Below are positions 47,727 to 59,595 of a DNA stretch of 64,000 nt, piece by piece. The first letter of the stretch is position 1. Every line of letters begins with the position of its first letter. The notes under the pieces were generated by a model. The model did not search any database. It was not told the origin of the DNA and was given only the letters and a program-made list of their open reading frames with translations. The translations under genes and the position numbers were made by a program. The stretch is from Flaccisagitta enflata. Its lineage: Eukaryota; Chaetognatha; Sagittoidea; Aphragmophora. The stretch spans positions 64,976,001 to 65,040,000 of the forward strand of contig OZ231126.1 in the NCBI GenBank assembly GCA_965153355.1. Direction: 5' to 3'.

Positions 47727-47984
47727 CAGAGAGACAGAGAGACAGAGACAGAGGGGTCCTCTTCGAAATACCCTCCCCCTCCTTTCTTTCAAAAGAAAAT
47801 ATCTTAACTTACTTACTAGGGAGTGACCCTAAAGGCTATCCATCCATCTTTGCTTACATAGATACTCCCCTAGGCCTCTGCGGCCCTCATCTGACCCTTC
47901 AGGCCTAAAGTCAGCCCGCTCAGGCTTGATACATGCCTCAAATTTACCCTCATCCCTGATCTGAGGATAGATCTTGGACCCAAC

Positions 47985-48245
47985 TTGAAAACAATTCATA
48001 AATTTCCACCAACCCACGAGGGAATGAGCAAAGTGTGTTTGTGAGCCCATGAGCGTGGCGAGCCAGTGAGCGTAGCAAGTATGTGAACGCAGCAAGCGAA
48101 CAAGCAAAGTGAATGTAGCAAAGTGGAGTGCTTCAGAGCAAGTGAGCGGAGTGAGCGGTGCGATCATGCAAGGGAGTGAACATGACGAGCGACCGAGTGG
48201 CCCGTTAAAAACACGGTTATCTGTGACTAGACTACTAGGGACAGC
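47985..48245 (-). mobile_element. Repeat P, copy 3 (inverted, partial)
   Basis: AACCCACGAGGGAATGAGC, GTGAGCGGAGTGAGCGGTGC, GACGAGCGACCGAGTGGCCC match copies at 26530 and 28023 in reverse. The GGGGCGTTTCTAGT end is decayed. Confidence 0.6.
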
Positions 48246-48285
48246 CACGCATCTATCACTCAATTCATGTGGATCAGAATCAGTG

Positions 48286-49323
48286 TTTTTAGATGCGTCC
48301 TCGCATCTCTATAAGAGGCTATGTCCCTTGGTAGGTAGGTCTGTCTGAATGTCTGTCTGAATGTCCGGAACGCAAAAATTTCAAAACGCGATTTTCAAGG
48401 TTTTCTCTTCATTTCTCTTCATGTATCTTCTTGTCTCTTATAGTTCTATTGTCTCTTTCATCTCTTTTGTCTCTTTTGTCTCTTTTGTCTCCTATATGTC
48501 TCTTATTTCTCCTATATGTCTCTTATATCTCTTATGTCTGTTATTTCTCTCATGTATCTTAGGTCTGTTATGTCTCTTTTTTTTCTTATGTATCTTAGGT
48601 CTCTTTATGTCTCTTATGTCTCTTTTGTCTCTTTGTCTCTTTTGTCTCCTAAACGTCTCCCATATGTCTCTTATGTCTCCTATATGTCTCATATGTCTCT
48701 TATGTCTCGTATATCTCTTATGTCTCTTATATCTCTTATGTCTCTTATGTCTTGTATATCTCTTATATCTCTTATATCTCTATATGTCTCCTATGTCTCT
48801 TCATGTCTCTTATATCTCCTCATGTTTCTTCATGTCATTTCATGTCTCTCCATATCTCTCCATGTCTCTTCAAGTCCCTTCATTTCTCTTCGTGAGGATG
48901 AGGCGGGGGGTGGGATAGGGGAGGTGTGGGGAGGCGTTGGGGAGGGGGTGGGGAGGCGTGGGGAGGGTGGGGAGGCGTGGGGAGGGTGGGGAGGCGTGGG
49001 AGGGGTGGGGAGGCGTGGGGGGAGGGGTGGAGAGGCGTGGGGGAGGGGTGGGGAGGCGTGGGGGGAGGGGTGGGGAGGCGTGGGGGGAGGGGAGGGGGCA
49101 GGGGTGGAGAGGCGTGGGGGGGAGGGGTGGGGAGGCGGGGGGGGGGGGGGTGGAGAGGCATGGGGGGAGAGAGGAATCGGTTTATATTTTTCTCTTTATC
49201 TTGATATCTCTGAATCTTTATATTTTCATATTATTATATCTTAATATTTTTATATGTTAATGATATGTATGATAATATCTTACATCTAACGAGGACGCAT
49301 CTATTGGACATCTCTTGGCCTTG
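48286..49323 (-). mobile_element. Family A element of 1 kb, GATGCG subtype
   Basis: One end is TTTTTAGATGCGTCCTCGCATCT, a hairpin. The other reads in reverse CAAGGCCAAGAGATGTCC, AATAGATGCGTCCTCG. The subterminal AGATGCGTCC again matches the hairpin arm. The core is expanded into a TCTCTTATG/TCTCCTATA repeat (48410-48890) and a GGGGAGGCGTGGGG minisatellite (48905-49165). Frames of 185-242 codons across it are artefacts. Confidence 0.75.
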
Positions 49324-49399
49324 TTTAGTCAAACTTGAAATGAGAGACCCTCATCGTTTCATCCAGGCAACATGATGCATCATCCTTTCAAACAATATA

Positions 49400-49563
49400 C
49401 AGTTAAACCCCGCTCCAACGGATTCCAGGGGACTAAACATTTTTATTTGTTAAAGGCGGAATTCTGTTATATGAAAAAAAAACTGGTTGAAGGGACCAAG
49501 AATAAGTATCTGTTGTAAGCGGAATTCCGTTAAAAGTGGGTCTGTTAGAGCGGGGTTCAACTG
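49400..49563. mobile_element. 164-bp pogo/Tigger-like MITE S
   Basis: CAGTTAAACCCCGCTCCAACG and the inverted GTTAGAGCGGGGTTCAACTG are flanked by TA. The CAGTT.AACCCCGC terminus with inner GCGGAATTC..GTTA is typical of pogo/Tigger-derived MITEs (family knowledge). Confidence 0.8.
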
Positions 49564-49604
49564 TATTGACTTAAATTTTGTGGTGATTCAGCTGCAATTT
49601 CATC

Positions 49605-49752
49605 TTTTTCGTCGCACCCTAGCGACTGTAGTTTTGTCTGTCCGTCGGTTGGACAGTCCGTTTGTCTGTTGGTAATGATCAAGTTGACAAGTGTGAAAAC
49701 GCGGATTTCTGCCCACCCGTCCTCGACTGGTATTGGACGTCTATCCAGCCTT
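49605..49752 (-). mobile_element. Family A element
   Basis: TTTTTCGTCGCACCCTAGCGAC, GTCTGTCCGTCGGTTGG, TGTGAAAACGCGGATTTCTGC, CCACCCGTCCTCGACTGG, CCAGCCTTA. Complete but diverged at both ends. Confidence 0.65.
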
Positions 49753-49826
49753 ATTTGGCTCCTATTTCTCCTTCACCCTTTTTTTATTCCCCCCCCCCTC
49801 TTGTTTTTTTTCTCTCTTTTGCTTCT

Positions 49827-50003
49827 TTTAAGTTGCGTGCAACATGACTTCACACCTCACTTTGTCCTTTTGTCCATCCGTGGGTTCATAACGCTTTTGC
49901 TATTTTATGATTTTTTTGACTTCACTGCCCAGATGGTCTTGTGACCTCCAACATGGCCCCTGCCAATCCACACATAACCGGGGCAGCCGTGTATCCATCA
50001 TTG
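49827..50003 (-). mobile_element. Family A element
   Basis: TTTTAAGTTGCGTGCAACATGA, CACCTCACTTTGTCC, CATGGCCCCTGCCAATCC, GGGGCAGCCGTGTATCCATC, ATTG. A diverged copy of the GTGCGGGTGGGC subtype. Confidence 0.65.
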
Positions 50004-50039
50004 TTCTTCTTTTCGAACTTTCCCTCCTTTTCCACATTC

Positions 50040-50040
50040 A

Positions 50041-50073
<33 letters not shown>

Positions 50074-50174
50074 TTCATCATCTTCTTCTTCTTCTTCTTC
50101 TTCTTCTTCTTCTTCTTCTTCTTCTTCTTCTTCTTCTTCTTCTTCTTCTTCTTCTTCTTCTTCTTCTTCTTCTT
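50040..50174. repeat. (CTT)n microsatellite
   Basis: CTT repeat with two ATC interruptions. Poly-Ser, poly-Leu and poly-Lys frames are artefacts. Confidence 0.97.
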
Positions 50175-50396
50175 TGCTGACTCTGTTCTTATCTCCGACT
50201 TAACTTTTTTGGTCTGAATCATCTATCATCATTGACCATCGTAGATTTTCAACAAAATAGCAAAATATACCAATGACGCTTTAGTAAATGGTCAATGGAC
50301 AAACTAACTGACAAAAAACAACAAGAAACCTGGGTTACAATATCGTCGATGGGCGACGTCGTACAATAGCCCCCCTCACCCACACAGATACGTACT

Positions 50397-50700
50397 ATTC
50401 ACAAAAGCGTCAATTGGTCAGCGGTACCCATTGCCCCTATGTGAGTGTATGACTATGTTTGACGGTCAGAGGAGCAGCGTCCCTGAATAGGCTGATGAAC
50501 TATGCTCTGTATAGTAGGTCGCGAGGCTTGTATTTGGGGCTGGGATATGGGCCTTGGGCTAGAGTTTGGTCATCAAGGTTGGGATTTGAGCCGCAAGGTT
50601 GGAATAAGGGCTTCAAGGCTAGGATACCAGCCTCGAGGCTAGGATTAGGGCTTTGGGGCTAGGATACGGGCCTCATGGTGGGGCGGAGGGGTATGAAGAA
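50397..50700 (+). mobile_element. Family B element, 3'-truncated
   Basis: CACAAAAGCGTCAATTGGTC, AGCGGTACCCATTGCCCC, AGGAGCAGCGTCCCTG, then a GGGCTTCAAGGCTAGGAT minisatellite. No right arm before the next copy. Confidence 0.65.
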
Positions 50701-50767
50701 GAAGAAATTACCCTTGAGTAAAAGCATAAGTCATCAGCCCCTTCGACACCTAAGCCATAAGTTTTTC

Positions 50768-51334
50768 CACTTTTGGGGAGCGGCCCCAAAGGGGTCGATG
50801 ACCTATGCTTTCACCCAGGGGAATTTTCTCCTTCTCCTCCTTCTCCTCCTCCTCCTTCGTCCCCACCCTCAAATCCTAGTCTCGAGGCCCAAATTCCAGT
50901 CTCCAGGCCCAAATCCCTGTCTTGAAGCCCAAATCCCAGCCTCAAGGCCCAAATCCTAGCCTCAAGGCCTAAATCCTAGCCTGGCGGCCCAAATTTCAGT
51001 CTTGAAGCCCAAATCTCAGCATCAAGGCCCAAATCTCAGCCTCCAGGCTAGGATTTAGGCCTTGAGGCTAGGATTTGGGCCTTGAGGCTAGGATTTGGGC
51101 CTCAAGACTGGGATTTGGGCCTCGAGACTGGAATTTGGGCCTCGAGACTGGGATTTAAGGGGGGGACGGAGGAAAAGGAGGAGGAGAAGGAGAAAATTCC
51201 CCTGTGTGAAAGCATAGGTCATCGACCCCTTCGGGGCCGCTGCCCTGCTCCCCCCTCAACTTCAACCACAACCTACTTAGGCAGGGCACGGGTACCGCTG
51301 ACCATCTTACGCTTTTGCGACTATTCGACTTGTG
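50768..51334 (-). mobile_element. Family B element, complete
   Basis: The left arm GGGGAGCGGCCCCAAAGGGG, TCGATGACCTATGCTTTCAC, CAGGGGAATTTTCTCC is inverted at 51186-51245. The core is about 20 bp (AGGCCCAAATCCTAGCCTCA, turning into the opposite orientation near 51050). The right side continues TGCTCCCCCCTCAACTTC, AGGCAGGGCACGGGTACC, GCTGACCATCTTACGC, TTTTGCGACTATTC. Confidence 0.8.
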
Positions 51335-52383
51335 CTCATGAATGGACCTACAAACAGACCAACAGACAGGCAGATACTCTTACAGAATTGCGTGTCGACA
51401 GCAATGTATCATACTTGCTCTGCTTATGGAAGTTAAAATGGTTAGGCCCTGGCCTAGAGCTCCGTTGAACGTGTATTTTGCGTAATTCTATCCCCATCTT
51501 TATTCAGCCTCCTCCTCCTCCTCCCCTCCCCCCCACTTCCACCATTCACCACTCCTCATTATATGGGAATGTATGCATGTACGAACATGACGAGCAAAAA
51601 TGACTCCTTTGCCATATGGTTTGTGTACATTCCGGAAGCAGAACTTTTGAGTTTCATCAGAAATGAGAGAGAGATAGCGACATTTAGATTAATGAGATAG
51701 CGACATATGAAAGAAAGGGGCGCGCTGATGATAAAATATAGCACAAATAGCTACGCACAGAAGACTAAACCCAAAAGGCAAAAAATGTCTGTTTTCATGC
51801 TTCTCATCTTGATTAATATGTTTTAAGTTTAAAATCACGATGCTTGTGCATATTCATGATTGGACATCTGTCTTGATAGATTCAACATTTTTACTGAAAT
51901 TACCGAAAGAATCAGAAAAAGCGAGAATTCGCCTGATTAACAACGTCACTTCCGGTTCCAACGCGGAGACCTAGAATTGCTCTGATGGTCCATTTTCTGG
52001 TTCTAAAAGACTGCCAAGACACCAGTACGAGTCAAGCTGGTCGGAGAATACTTGATATATCAATATAAGTCATTTCGGTACAGGCTAGTGGTTATACCAA
52101 CATGTATAACTGTGCTTCTTTCTGTTCGCCGAAGAAATGAAGTTAAAAAAATCATCAAGGACACGAAATAATGAGGACAGGTCTAATGAAAATGGTTCAA
52201 GGTTAGATACACGATTTGCACTTGTGATACGACTGAAAAATGTGCCACTACTGATAGTCGCAAACGGTTGGGTAAGGACAGTAATGCAATAACCACTACA
52301 CTAGCTTACAAGAAATGGTACATACCGGCCGATTTACCGACCGCTTACTGATTGCCGTATATTCCGAAATCTTTGATTGACTC

Positions 52384-52432
52384 ATTTAACCACTGCCCCT
52401 GCCCACCCGCTCGCGACTAGGGGAGCCGTTGA
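52384..52432 (-). mobile_element. Family A 5'-end relic
   Basis: CACTGCCCCTGCCCACCCGC, TCGCGACTAGGGGAGCCG is the reverse of the family A subterminal region. The neighbouring 52096-52383 shows nothing else. Confidence 0.55.
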
Positions 52433-52512
52433 TCCATGCAGTTTATCCATGTCATGCCAGGCCAGGCCATGCCATGACGTAAGTTTCGCTCCTAAATAAA
52501 ACCTCCTTATTA

Positions 52513-53125
52513 ACAGTGGCAAAAAAAAAAAAAAAAAACCGGACATGGCGGTTTTTGATGCCTTTGACCGGCTCAGTCTCAATGAAAATACAAAAAATCA
52601 GTGACCATTTGGAAGATCTTCGAAAGTTCTTCAAATCTAGACCAAGCAGAAAGTTTTAGCTCAAATCGTTTAGAAATGGCAACAGTTTGAAGTGAGCATC
52701 ACCAAAATCTGTCAATAGAAGGAATTCTGTACATGTAATTCTGTCTTTAAAAGCATATAAAACATAGCTGACAAAAGGAAACTAAGAAAAATTTAAGAGA
52801 AAATGAAAATACAACTCATTATCTACAAAATGGCGCCAAGCAGACATTTTTGAGTCAATCCGTTTAGAAATGGTAATCAAATAAAGACATTTAGTCCATG
52901 AATTCAAGTTAGAAAAAAACGTCATATCTGGCAGATTTCAATTTGATACTCTTTTTTCAAATTAACATAACTTCTACAGTTTTTAAGTTAGAATTTCGTT
53001 CAACGACTCAAATTGAAGATTTTTTGAAGCTCTTTAGAATGGTCATAGATTTTATGTACTTTTTCAAAAGCAGCACCAAGTTATGATAGAAATAAGCAGC
53101 GTCCGGTTTTTTTTTTTGCCACTGT
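52513..53125. mobile_element. MITE-like element I
   Basis: ACAGTGGC plus poly-A plus CCGGAC at the left, GTCCGG plus poly-T plus GCCACTGT at the right, TA on both sides, 613 bp. The inner sequence is repetitive in inverted fragments (ATCGTTTAGAAATGG / CCGTTTAGAAATGG). Confidence 0.75.
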
Positions 53126-53127
53126 TA

Positions 53128-53780
53128 CGCCAGCCCACTGACCTTGGACCGTAAACAAGGAGCAATTAGTAGAGTGCAGAAGGAAAAAATGGATGTTGGT
53201 GAGCGGAAACAAAGAGATAAAATGAGGCACTAAACTGAACCGAGGCAAAGTAGAGAGAGCACATGAGATTTAGTATAAAGAATGAGAGGGAATGAAACCG
53301 GGACAACTAAACTCAGCGTGCACAAATCTCAGTGCACTGGGAAGTGATAATGATATGTGAAACACTCGCAATAGAAAAAAAAAAAAGGTTAAATGGAAGG
53401 AGGGACAGATGGATGGACGATCCGAAATAGTAACTTAAAGAGGACCAAGTTATTGATTATATCATGGCCCTGATCAAGCTGACAAACAATCTTATGGGAA
53501 ATCCCGAACCCGAAAGCGGCATTTTTCAAGAAGCGAGGTAACGGAACAAAGAAACTGCCACAATGAATATCATCTATATTACTTAATATTTTGACTTGGA
53601 ACGCCAGATGTACGTTAGATTACACTCTTGCAGAATATCCAAACAAAAGGAGAAAAGCGAGTAAAAAAAAAAAGTTGAGTTGTAGTGGATATTTTTGCAA
53701 ATCTATCTAAGAAAAGGAAACGACGAAGACGATGAAAACTCAGGTAGAAAAGAGAGCAAAAGTGGGTGAATAAAAGAAAA
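53128..53780. other. No recognisable feature
   Basis: AT-rich DNA. No splice-bounded frame or inverted repeat seen. Confidence 0.4.
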
Positions 53781-53929
53781 CAAGGTCGGATACACGGCAA
53801 TCCAGTCGCGGACGGTTGGGCAGGAGCCGTAATCCAAAAACCGCTCGGAATTCAAAAATGTGACGGACGGACGGACCGACGGACCGACCGACACGGCAAG
53901 GTGTAGAGTCGCGTGACCGCGACTAAAAA
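53781..53929 (+). mobile_element. Family A element, GTCGCGGAC subtype
   Basis: CAAGGTCGGATACACGGCAA, AGTCGCGGACGGTTGGGCAG, AAAAACCGCTCGGAATTC, a GACC core, GCAAGGTGTAGAGTCGCG, TGACCGCGACT and AAAAA. A further 5'-end relic (CAAGGCGCGTGCGGATGGGC) is at 54066. Confidence 0.85.
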
Positions 53930-54089
53930 CACAAAAGCCACGAAACCATAAAAGTTTTTTTTTTAAAAGAGGAAAAATACTGAAAAGAGCGATTAGAAAA
54001 AGAATTAAAGAAGGAAAATAACAGCGTTTGAGAGAGAATAAAAAACAAGGACGTATTTTAGACAAAACAAGGCGCGTGCGGATGGGCAA

Positions 54090-54690
54090 AAAAGTGAGAA
54101 AGGCTTAACTTAAGTCTTTTGGGTTGGCCACAAATAAAACTAATTTGTTTTTTTTTTCACGCTAGCGATGACTCTGCATGACTTACCAAGTGTAGCCAAA
54201 TCTGGGTCTAATAAAGAATAGAAGGACCACACAACCGAACGATAGACTCACCAACAGATCAACATCATGAGTTCATGACCTATTCCAACGCAACTAAATA
54301 TGGCAAAAGTCGTCCATAAAGAGAGCAACATTGCCAACACAAATTGACTGCAAAGCCGTGGTAGAACCATTAACTCTATTTTCTTCCTTCATTTTTATTT
54401 TTCTCTTTCTCAAATTATTCCGGAAAAAAACTGGGAAACGCTGAGGCAATTTCGAACGCATATATTTCTTTCATTCACTGATGAAGTCGCGGCGTTTTAG
54501 AGCCAATGGTTGGCTGCCAGGCTGGTAGCCAAGGGAAATGATGCTTTTGTTGCCTGAGTCTTTCTTCTACATATCTGGCTTATTCTTATCTGGCTTATTC
54601 TGGCTTATTCTTATCTTCACAAAAAAAAATCTTTCCACCTTGAGAAAAAGTTCATTTGCTGATAAGTTAAATATTACTAGTTGATCGCAA
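54090..54690. other. No recognisable feature
   Basis: Mixed sequence with a short TCTGGCTTATTCT triplication near 54571-54612. No supported gene. Confidence 0.4.
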
Positions 54691-54739
54691 ATCAATCAAT
54701 TATTAGTGTGAGCATCCCTAAACTGTATCTTGGCCGCCA

Positions 54740-55110
54740 TTGGTTGGGAAAGCAATTCCTAAAGCCTCTTGAGGTACTCTGGAGTGATGGCATTCCAGAC
54801 CATTCTCGTCATTAACTTGATTCCTTCTTTTGCTAAATTTAGGCTTAATGCTCTATAGAGACACAACGAATCATAGAAAAATAGGTGACATAAATGAAGC
54901 CCTTCAAATTTGCAAGCAGTCAACGCAAACCGCATCACTCTAGCTCAATTTGTTTAAAAGTAATTCAAAAAAGAGTGAGGTGATAATGTTTGAAGATTGT
55001 GTAGAATGGCAAAAGCGAAATTGAAATATTTCATTCAAAGTTGAATAACTTTTTAACGCGTTGAGTTAGAAAGATGCGGTTTGCGTAGATCCTTTGCAAA
55101 TTTGAAGAGC
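54740..55110. mobile_element. Repeat H, copy 1
   Basis: GGTGACATAAATGAAGCCCTTC, AATTTGCAAGCAG, ACGCAAACCGCATC and AGTTGAATAACTTTTTAACGC match 63640-64000 in the same order. Part of the right side (GATGCGGTTTGCGTAG, AAATTTGAAGAGCTT) inverts the left, so it is partly palindromic. The ends are not defined. Confidence 0.55.
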
Positions 55111-55159
55111 TTTAATTTTGTCAACAATTTTTTTAGGATTGGTCAAATATAACCAGAGA

Positions 55160-55860
55160 TATACATTAAAATATGCGGAAAGATTTTATTTGTGAAGATA
55201 GTATTTAGCAAAATTTAGCCCTTTTTCATAGGTTTTCTTTTATTATTTCAATTTGTATTATTTAGCCTTTTCCCTAGGCTAAAGGATCATAATGAGTAAT
55301 ACCTTGTAGGATTTGCGCTCTGTAACTAGATAATACTTAAGTACTTATTTGTTATTGTCTTCACCAAGAATTGACGGCACTTTACCAGTATTTTGTCGGA
55401 CAAAATTGCAAAATTGGGTGACGTTGTAGTGCTTACTTGTTCATCTTAAGTTCTTAACCCTTTCGAATCATCCAAGTTTACATAGCCAAGGCTCAAACTT
55501 ATGGCTTTAGCGTTTTAAGATTGATAAAGTAGGGTTCGAAATTCCCGGTTCCTACAAGGCTAAATATGCATCGCCGATGCCAAAGAAAAAAAAAGCGCAT
55601 GGCCGCCGTGCGCAATTTCAGAATAAAAATCAGCCGCGAGGAAGGAGACAAATACTAGCAGACTAGCTAGCAGACGGAAAATTGCCATAAACCTTCGTTG
55701 TTTGGCCTTTGAGCTCAGCTGAGTTCATCCCTGACGTAAATATTCTAACAGTCGAGCAAAATGATTTACAAGGTCCGGTGCCGACCGACTGCCAGATTAA
55801 TTCGCAAAACCGGGAGGATATCTACAATATAGGCGGCTAATCGCCGTAGGAAAAAAGTCG
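55160..55860. other. No recognisable gene
   Basis: AT-rich DNA. GGCGGCTAATCGCCGTAGG, AAAAAAGTCGTAA near 55830-55863 is shared with 58650-58685 (see findings). Confidence 0.4.
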
Positions 55861-55881
55861 TAACTGCTGAGAAGAAGAAGA

Positions 55882-55993
<112 letters not shown>

Positions 55994-56037
55994 GGGGGAG
56001 AAAGGGACAGAGAGAGCAACAGAGAAAGAAATATAAC

Positions 56038-56166
56038 ACAGGGTTATCATTGCGGACAGGTGGCCGAGGGCATCCAATGCCCATCCACTCCCCAACCCCC
56101 ACACTCGGACGGACAGACGGACCAACAGACTAATGGATGGACTGACAGACAAAGCCTCTCATAGAG
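56038..56166 (+). mobile_element. Family A element, diverged
   Basis: ATTGCGGACAGGTGGCCGAG, GGCATCCAATGCCCATCC, a GGAC core, ACAAAGCCTCTCATAGAGTC. Related to 38383-38632. The terminal hairpin is lost. Confidence 0.6.
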
Positions 56167-56454
56167 TCCGGAGTTGAAATGAGGGAGAGACTGTGCCGCC
56201 AGGATGCACAATTATCACCTGCGACATTTCAAAGTTCAAGTAGACTCGATTCCTCGTTTTGGGAAACCGCGAAAAATGCGGCAAAATAAAATAAGATTCA
56301 AAAAGTCATAGCTCCAAAACTATTGATCGCACAGAATTCTGCTTGGTGTCATCTGAAAGAGGAGAATTAGCTCTTTCTTAGCTATTAATTTCATGCGTAG
56401 TCTCGTTCTGCCCCCAAAATGCAGCAACTTTCCCCAAGCGTTTCATGAGAAACA

Positions 56455-56946
56455 AGTCATCCAAGGATCGCACATAGTCAGCGGTACCCGATGCCCTGCT
56501 TGGAGTGATAAGCTGAAGAGGTGGAGTGAGAGCAGGGCAGCGGCCCCAAAGGGCCGATGTCCTGTAGAACACAGGGGTGAAGTTCCATATGTCCTGAGAG
56601 GGCATATTTGAGGCCTTAGCAGCAGTTTTCCATGCTATTCAATGGGAATTTTGCTTTTTTAAACTTCTTGTCAATTTGCCATTTTATTCAAAAGGAATTT
56701 TTAATCTTTTCCTTGTTTTCATCAATTTTTCATGTTATTCAATGGGAAACATGCAATTTTTATGTTTTTTTGTAAATTTTCCGTGTTATTCAATGGGAGG
56801 TTTGCATTTAGTCAATTTCCCATGTTATTCAATGGGAATTGGAGGCTTGTGAAACTCTGGGGGGGACGGACAGACAGACAGACGTACGTAATGGTTCACC
56901 CCTGTGTCCTACAGGACATCGGCCCTTTGGGGCCGCTGCCCAAAAA
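56455..56946 (+). mobile_element. Family B element, GTCATCCAAGG subtype
   Basis: ACAAGTCATCCAAGGATCGC, AGTCAGCGGTACCCGATGCC, GGGCAGCGGCCCCAAAGGGC (arm from 56535). The core carries five spaced copies of a ~50-bp unit with TTATTCAATGGGA. The right arm (56893-56941) ends GGGGCCGCTGCCCAAAAAG. Confidence 0.8.
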
Positions 56947-57140
56947 GGGAAATCCAAAAAACTCTGCAGGACTCAAAGAGACCGAAGGGACTTCGTCTCT
57001 TCGACTTTTTTCCAAATGATCCATACTTGAGCATGGTAACGTGACTTACTATAGAAATACTTAAGCAATAAGCACATAACGTGAATACCCGCCAGCACAT
57101 TATTTTCCTTTCTTTTATTTTCACCAAAGCTTATCTTATC

Positions 57141-57302
57141 GTTGCAAGCTGCCGTGCATGCGACGTTGTAACTCGCTGTGGCATGGCTGTCCGTTGGTCG
57201 GTCGGTCGATTCGTTTAGTTTAGTTTGCCATTTTAATCACCGCTCCTTCCCACCCGCAAGCGACTTGTACTTGCGTGCTGGGTAGCTATGCATCCGGCCT
57301 TC
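57141..57302 (-). mobile_element. Family A element, diverged
   Basis: GCCGTGCATGCGACGTTG, TCCGTTGGTCGGTCGG, TCCTTCCCACCCGCAAGCG, ATGCATCCGGCCTT. 57303-57560 has no supported gene. Confidence 0.6.
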
Positions 57303-57626
57303 ACTAGCAGAAAGTGAGGCAGAAATGCAGAATTTATTCACATGTTGAATTCTTTTTCTTCAAATTGATATTATCAGAATTCCCATCCCATGTCTACAAA
57401 CCTACGAAGCTTTATCCATCAAGGGCGTTTTGTCGCTTAGCCCTAACTTCAAGGACGCTGGAAAAAAAGCTAGCAACAGGGGGCATGGCAGAGATTTCTT
57501 TTGTTAAACACCCAAACCAATTTTAGTTAAGCGACGCGCTTTTGCAGTAACTCGCGATCAGGAAATTGAAAACATGCGCCAAATATCAAGCCGCTGCAGC
57601 CGCTGCCGCCTTTTTCTTCTCCCGCT

Positions 57627-57703
57627 TCACCACCACCACCACCACCACCACCACCACCACCACCACCACCACCACCACCACCACCACCACCACCACCACC
57701 ACC
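57627..57703. repeat. (CCA)n microsatellite
   Basis: CCA repeat of about 25 units. Frames of poly-His, poly-Thr and poly-Val are artefacts. A short (CA)n is at 57835-57858. Confidence 0.97.
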
Positions 57704-57918
57704 CTTTCCTCCTCCTCAACCTCCCTCTCTTTAGCATCTCCCATGTGCCGGTTTGAGCGCTTGCAAAAACCCATCTTTGTTGATCAATAGCTGGAAGCAA
57801 CAAACCCGACCCCGCGTCTGAGCGCAGACAAATACACACACACACACACACACACACAAAAGCACACACAAGAATATAAATTCAATATAATAAATTTCCA
57901 CGGGCGCACGCGGAGTCC

Positions 57919-58163
<245 letters not shown>

Positions 58164-58367
58164 GCGCGACGCCGCCGCCGTTTTTCATGCAGCGCGTTTC
58201 CACGGTTATGTAAAATCATAATCAGATCAGCCTGTCCCTTCGCGTGAATGTCTGCTGTCTGACAACTGTATTCACCCCTCGCAAATAGATACCATCATAC
58301 AGTACTTTATATTGGACTCTGTAAACCTTCAGAATGACGTGAAATGGAAAATTCAGCATTTGTGATG

Positions 58368-58456
58368 AATGGAAGGATCGGCCGACCGACGGACTGACAC
58401 ACTGACAGACGGGTACACAAATAGCTTAAAGAGTCGGGTAACACGCTGACTAAAAA
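58368..58456 (+). mobile_element. Family A 3'-end half
   Basis: GGAAGGATCGGCCGACCGAC, GACGGGTACACAAATAGC, TTAAAGAGTCGGGTAACACG, CTGACT and AAAAA. A slightly decayed hairpin. Confidence 0.65.
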
Positions 58457-58829
58457 AGCTACCAGCAGGGCTTAAAGTTCTCTTCATTTCCTCCTTCATG
58501 TTTTTCTCTAAACGAATTTTAGGACATTGCTTGGGTCGATCGTGTTTGTTCCCAGTCAAAAGAATTCCCCTCACTTTGTTCACGAGGTTCATGAGGAAAC
58601 ATAAGAATTTTCTCAAATGAACAATATCTCCGGAATATCAACTTACAATAAAGGCGGCTCTCGCCGGCTGGAAAAAAGTCGTAAATGGGAGGTTTTTTTT
58701 CATTGCATCTTCTTTTCTGTGCATCTCATGATGTCCGGTTGACTGCCTCTTGTTTTTGTCATTCAATCTGTCTCTCTGCCTCTCTTTTTTGGTCTTCCTT
58801 TGTCTTTGAATGTGTGCCTGTGTGCTTGC

Positions 58830-59182
<353 letters not shown>

Positions 59183-59520
59183 GGGCAGCGGCCCCAAAGG
59201 GCCGATGTCCTGTAGAACACAGGGGTGAATTTCCATACGTCCGTCGGTCCGTCCATCCGTCCGTCCGTCCTTCCGTCCGTCTAAGGCCTTGCGGGTTTGG
59301 CCGTGAGAAGGCCGAAGCTCGGTTTTTAGGCCAAACCCGAAATTCGGTTTTGCCTTCAGGCCCGACTTTGTTTTATAGAATATTGTTGTTTTTATATTAT
59401 TCCTTTAATCTCACTTATCAAATCATTTCTGGTTTTTTTTTTCACTTTTTAATAATATGAATGAATGTGTGTGTGCGTATGTGTATATCTTTGAATGTGT
59501 GTATGTTTATAAATGTGTGT

Positions 59521-59595
<75 letters not shown>

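Larger units (their letters stand above)
47203..52087. mobile_element. 4.9-kb hAT-like element R, packed with later insertions
   Basis: TAGCCTGTACCGAAATGAC and the inverted GTCATTTCGGTACAGGCTA are flanked by a perfect 8-bp duplication, GTGGTTAT (47195-47202 and 52088-52095). Inner arms of ~200 bp share ATTCTCCGACCA, GGTGTCT and CCGGAAGTGACGT. The interior holds microsatellites, repeat P, four family A copies, a MITE and family B copies. No transposase frame remains. Confidence 0.85.

Noticed and set aside
55525-55560. GGGTTCGAAATTCCC as a tRNA T-arm
   Set aside because: No matching acceptor, D or anticodon arms at the correct spacing on either strand.
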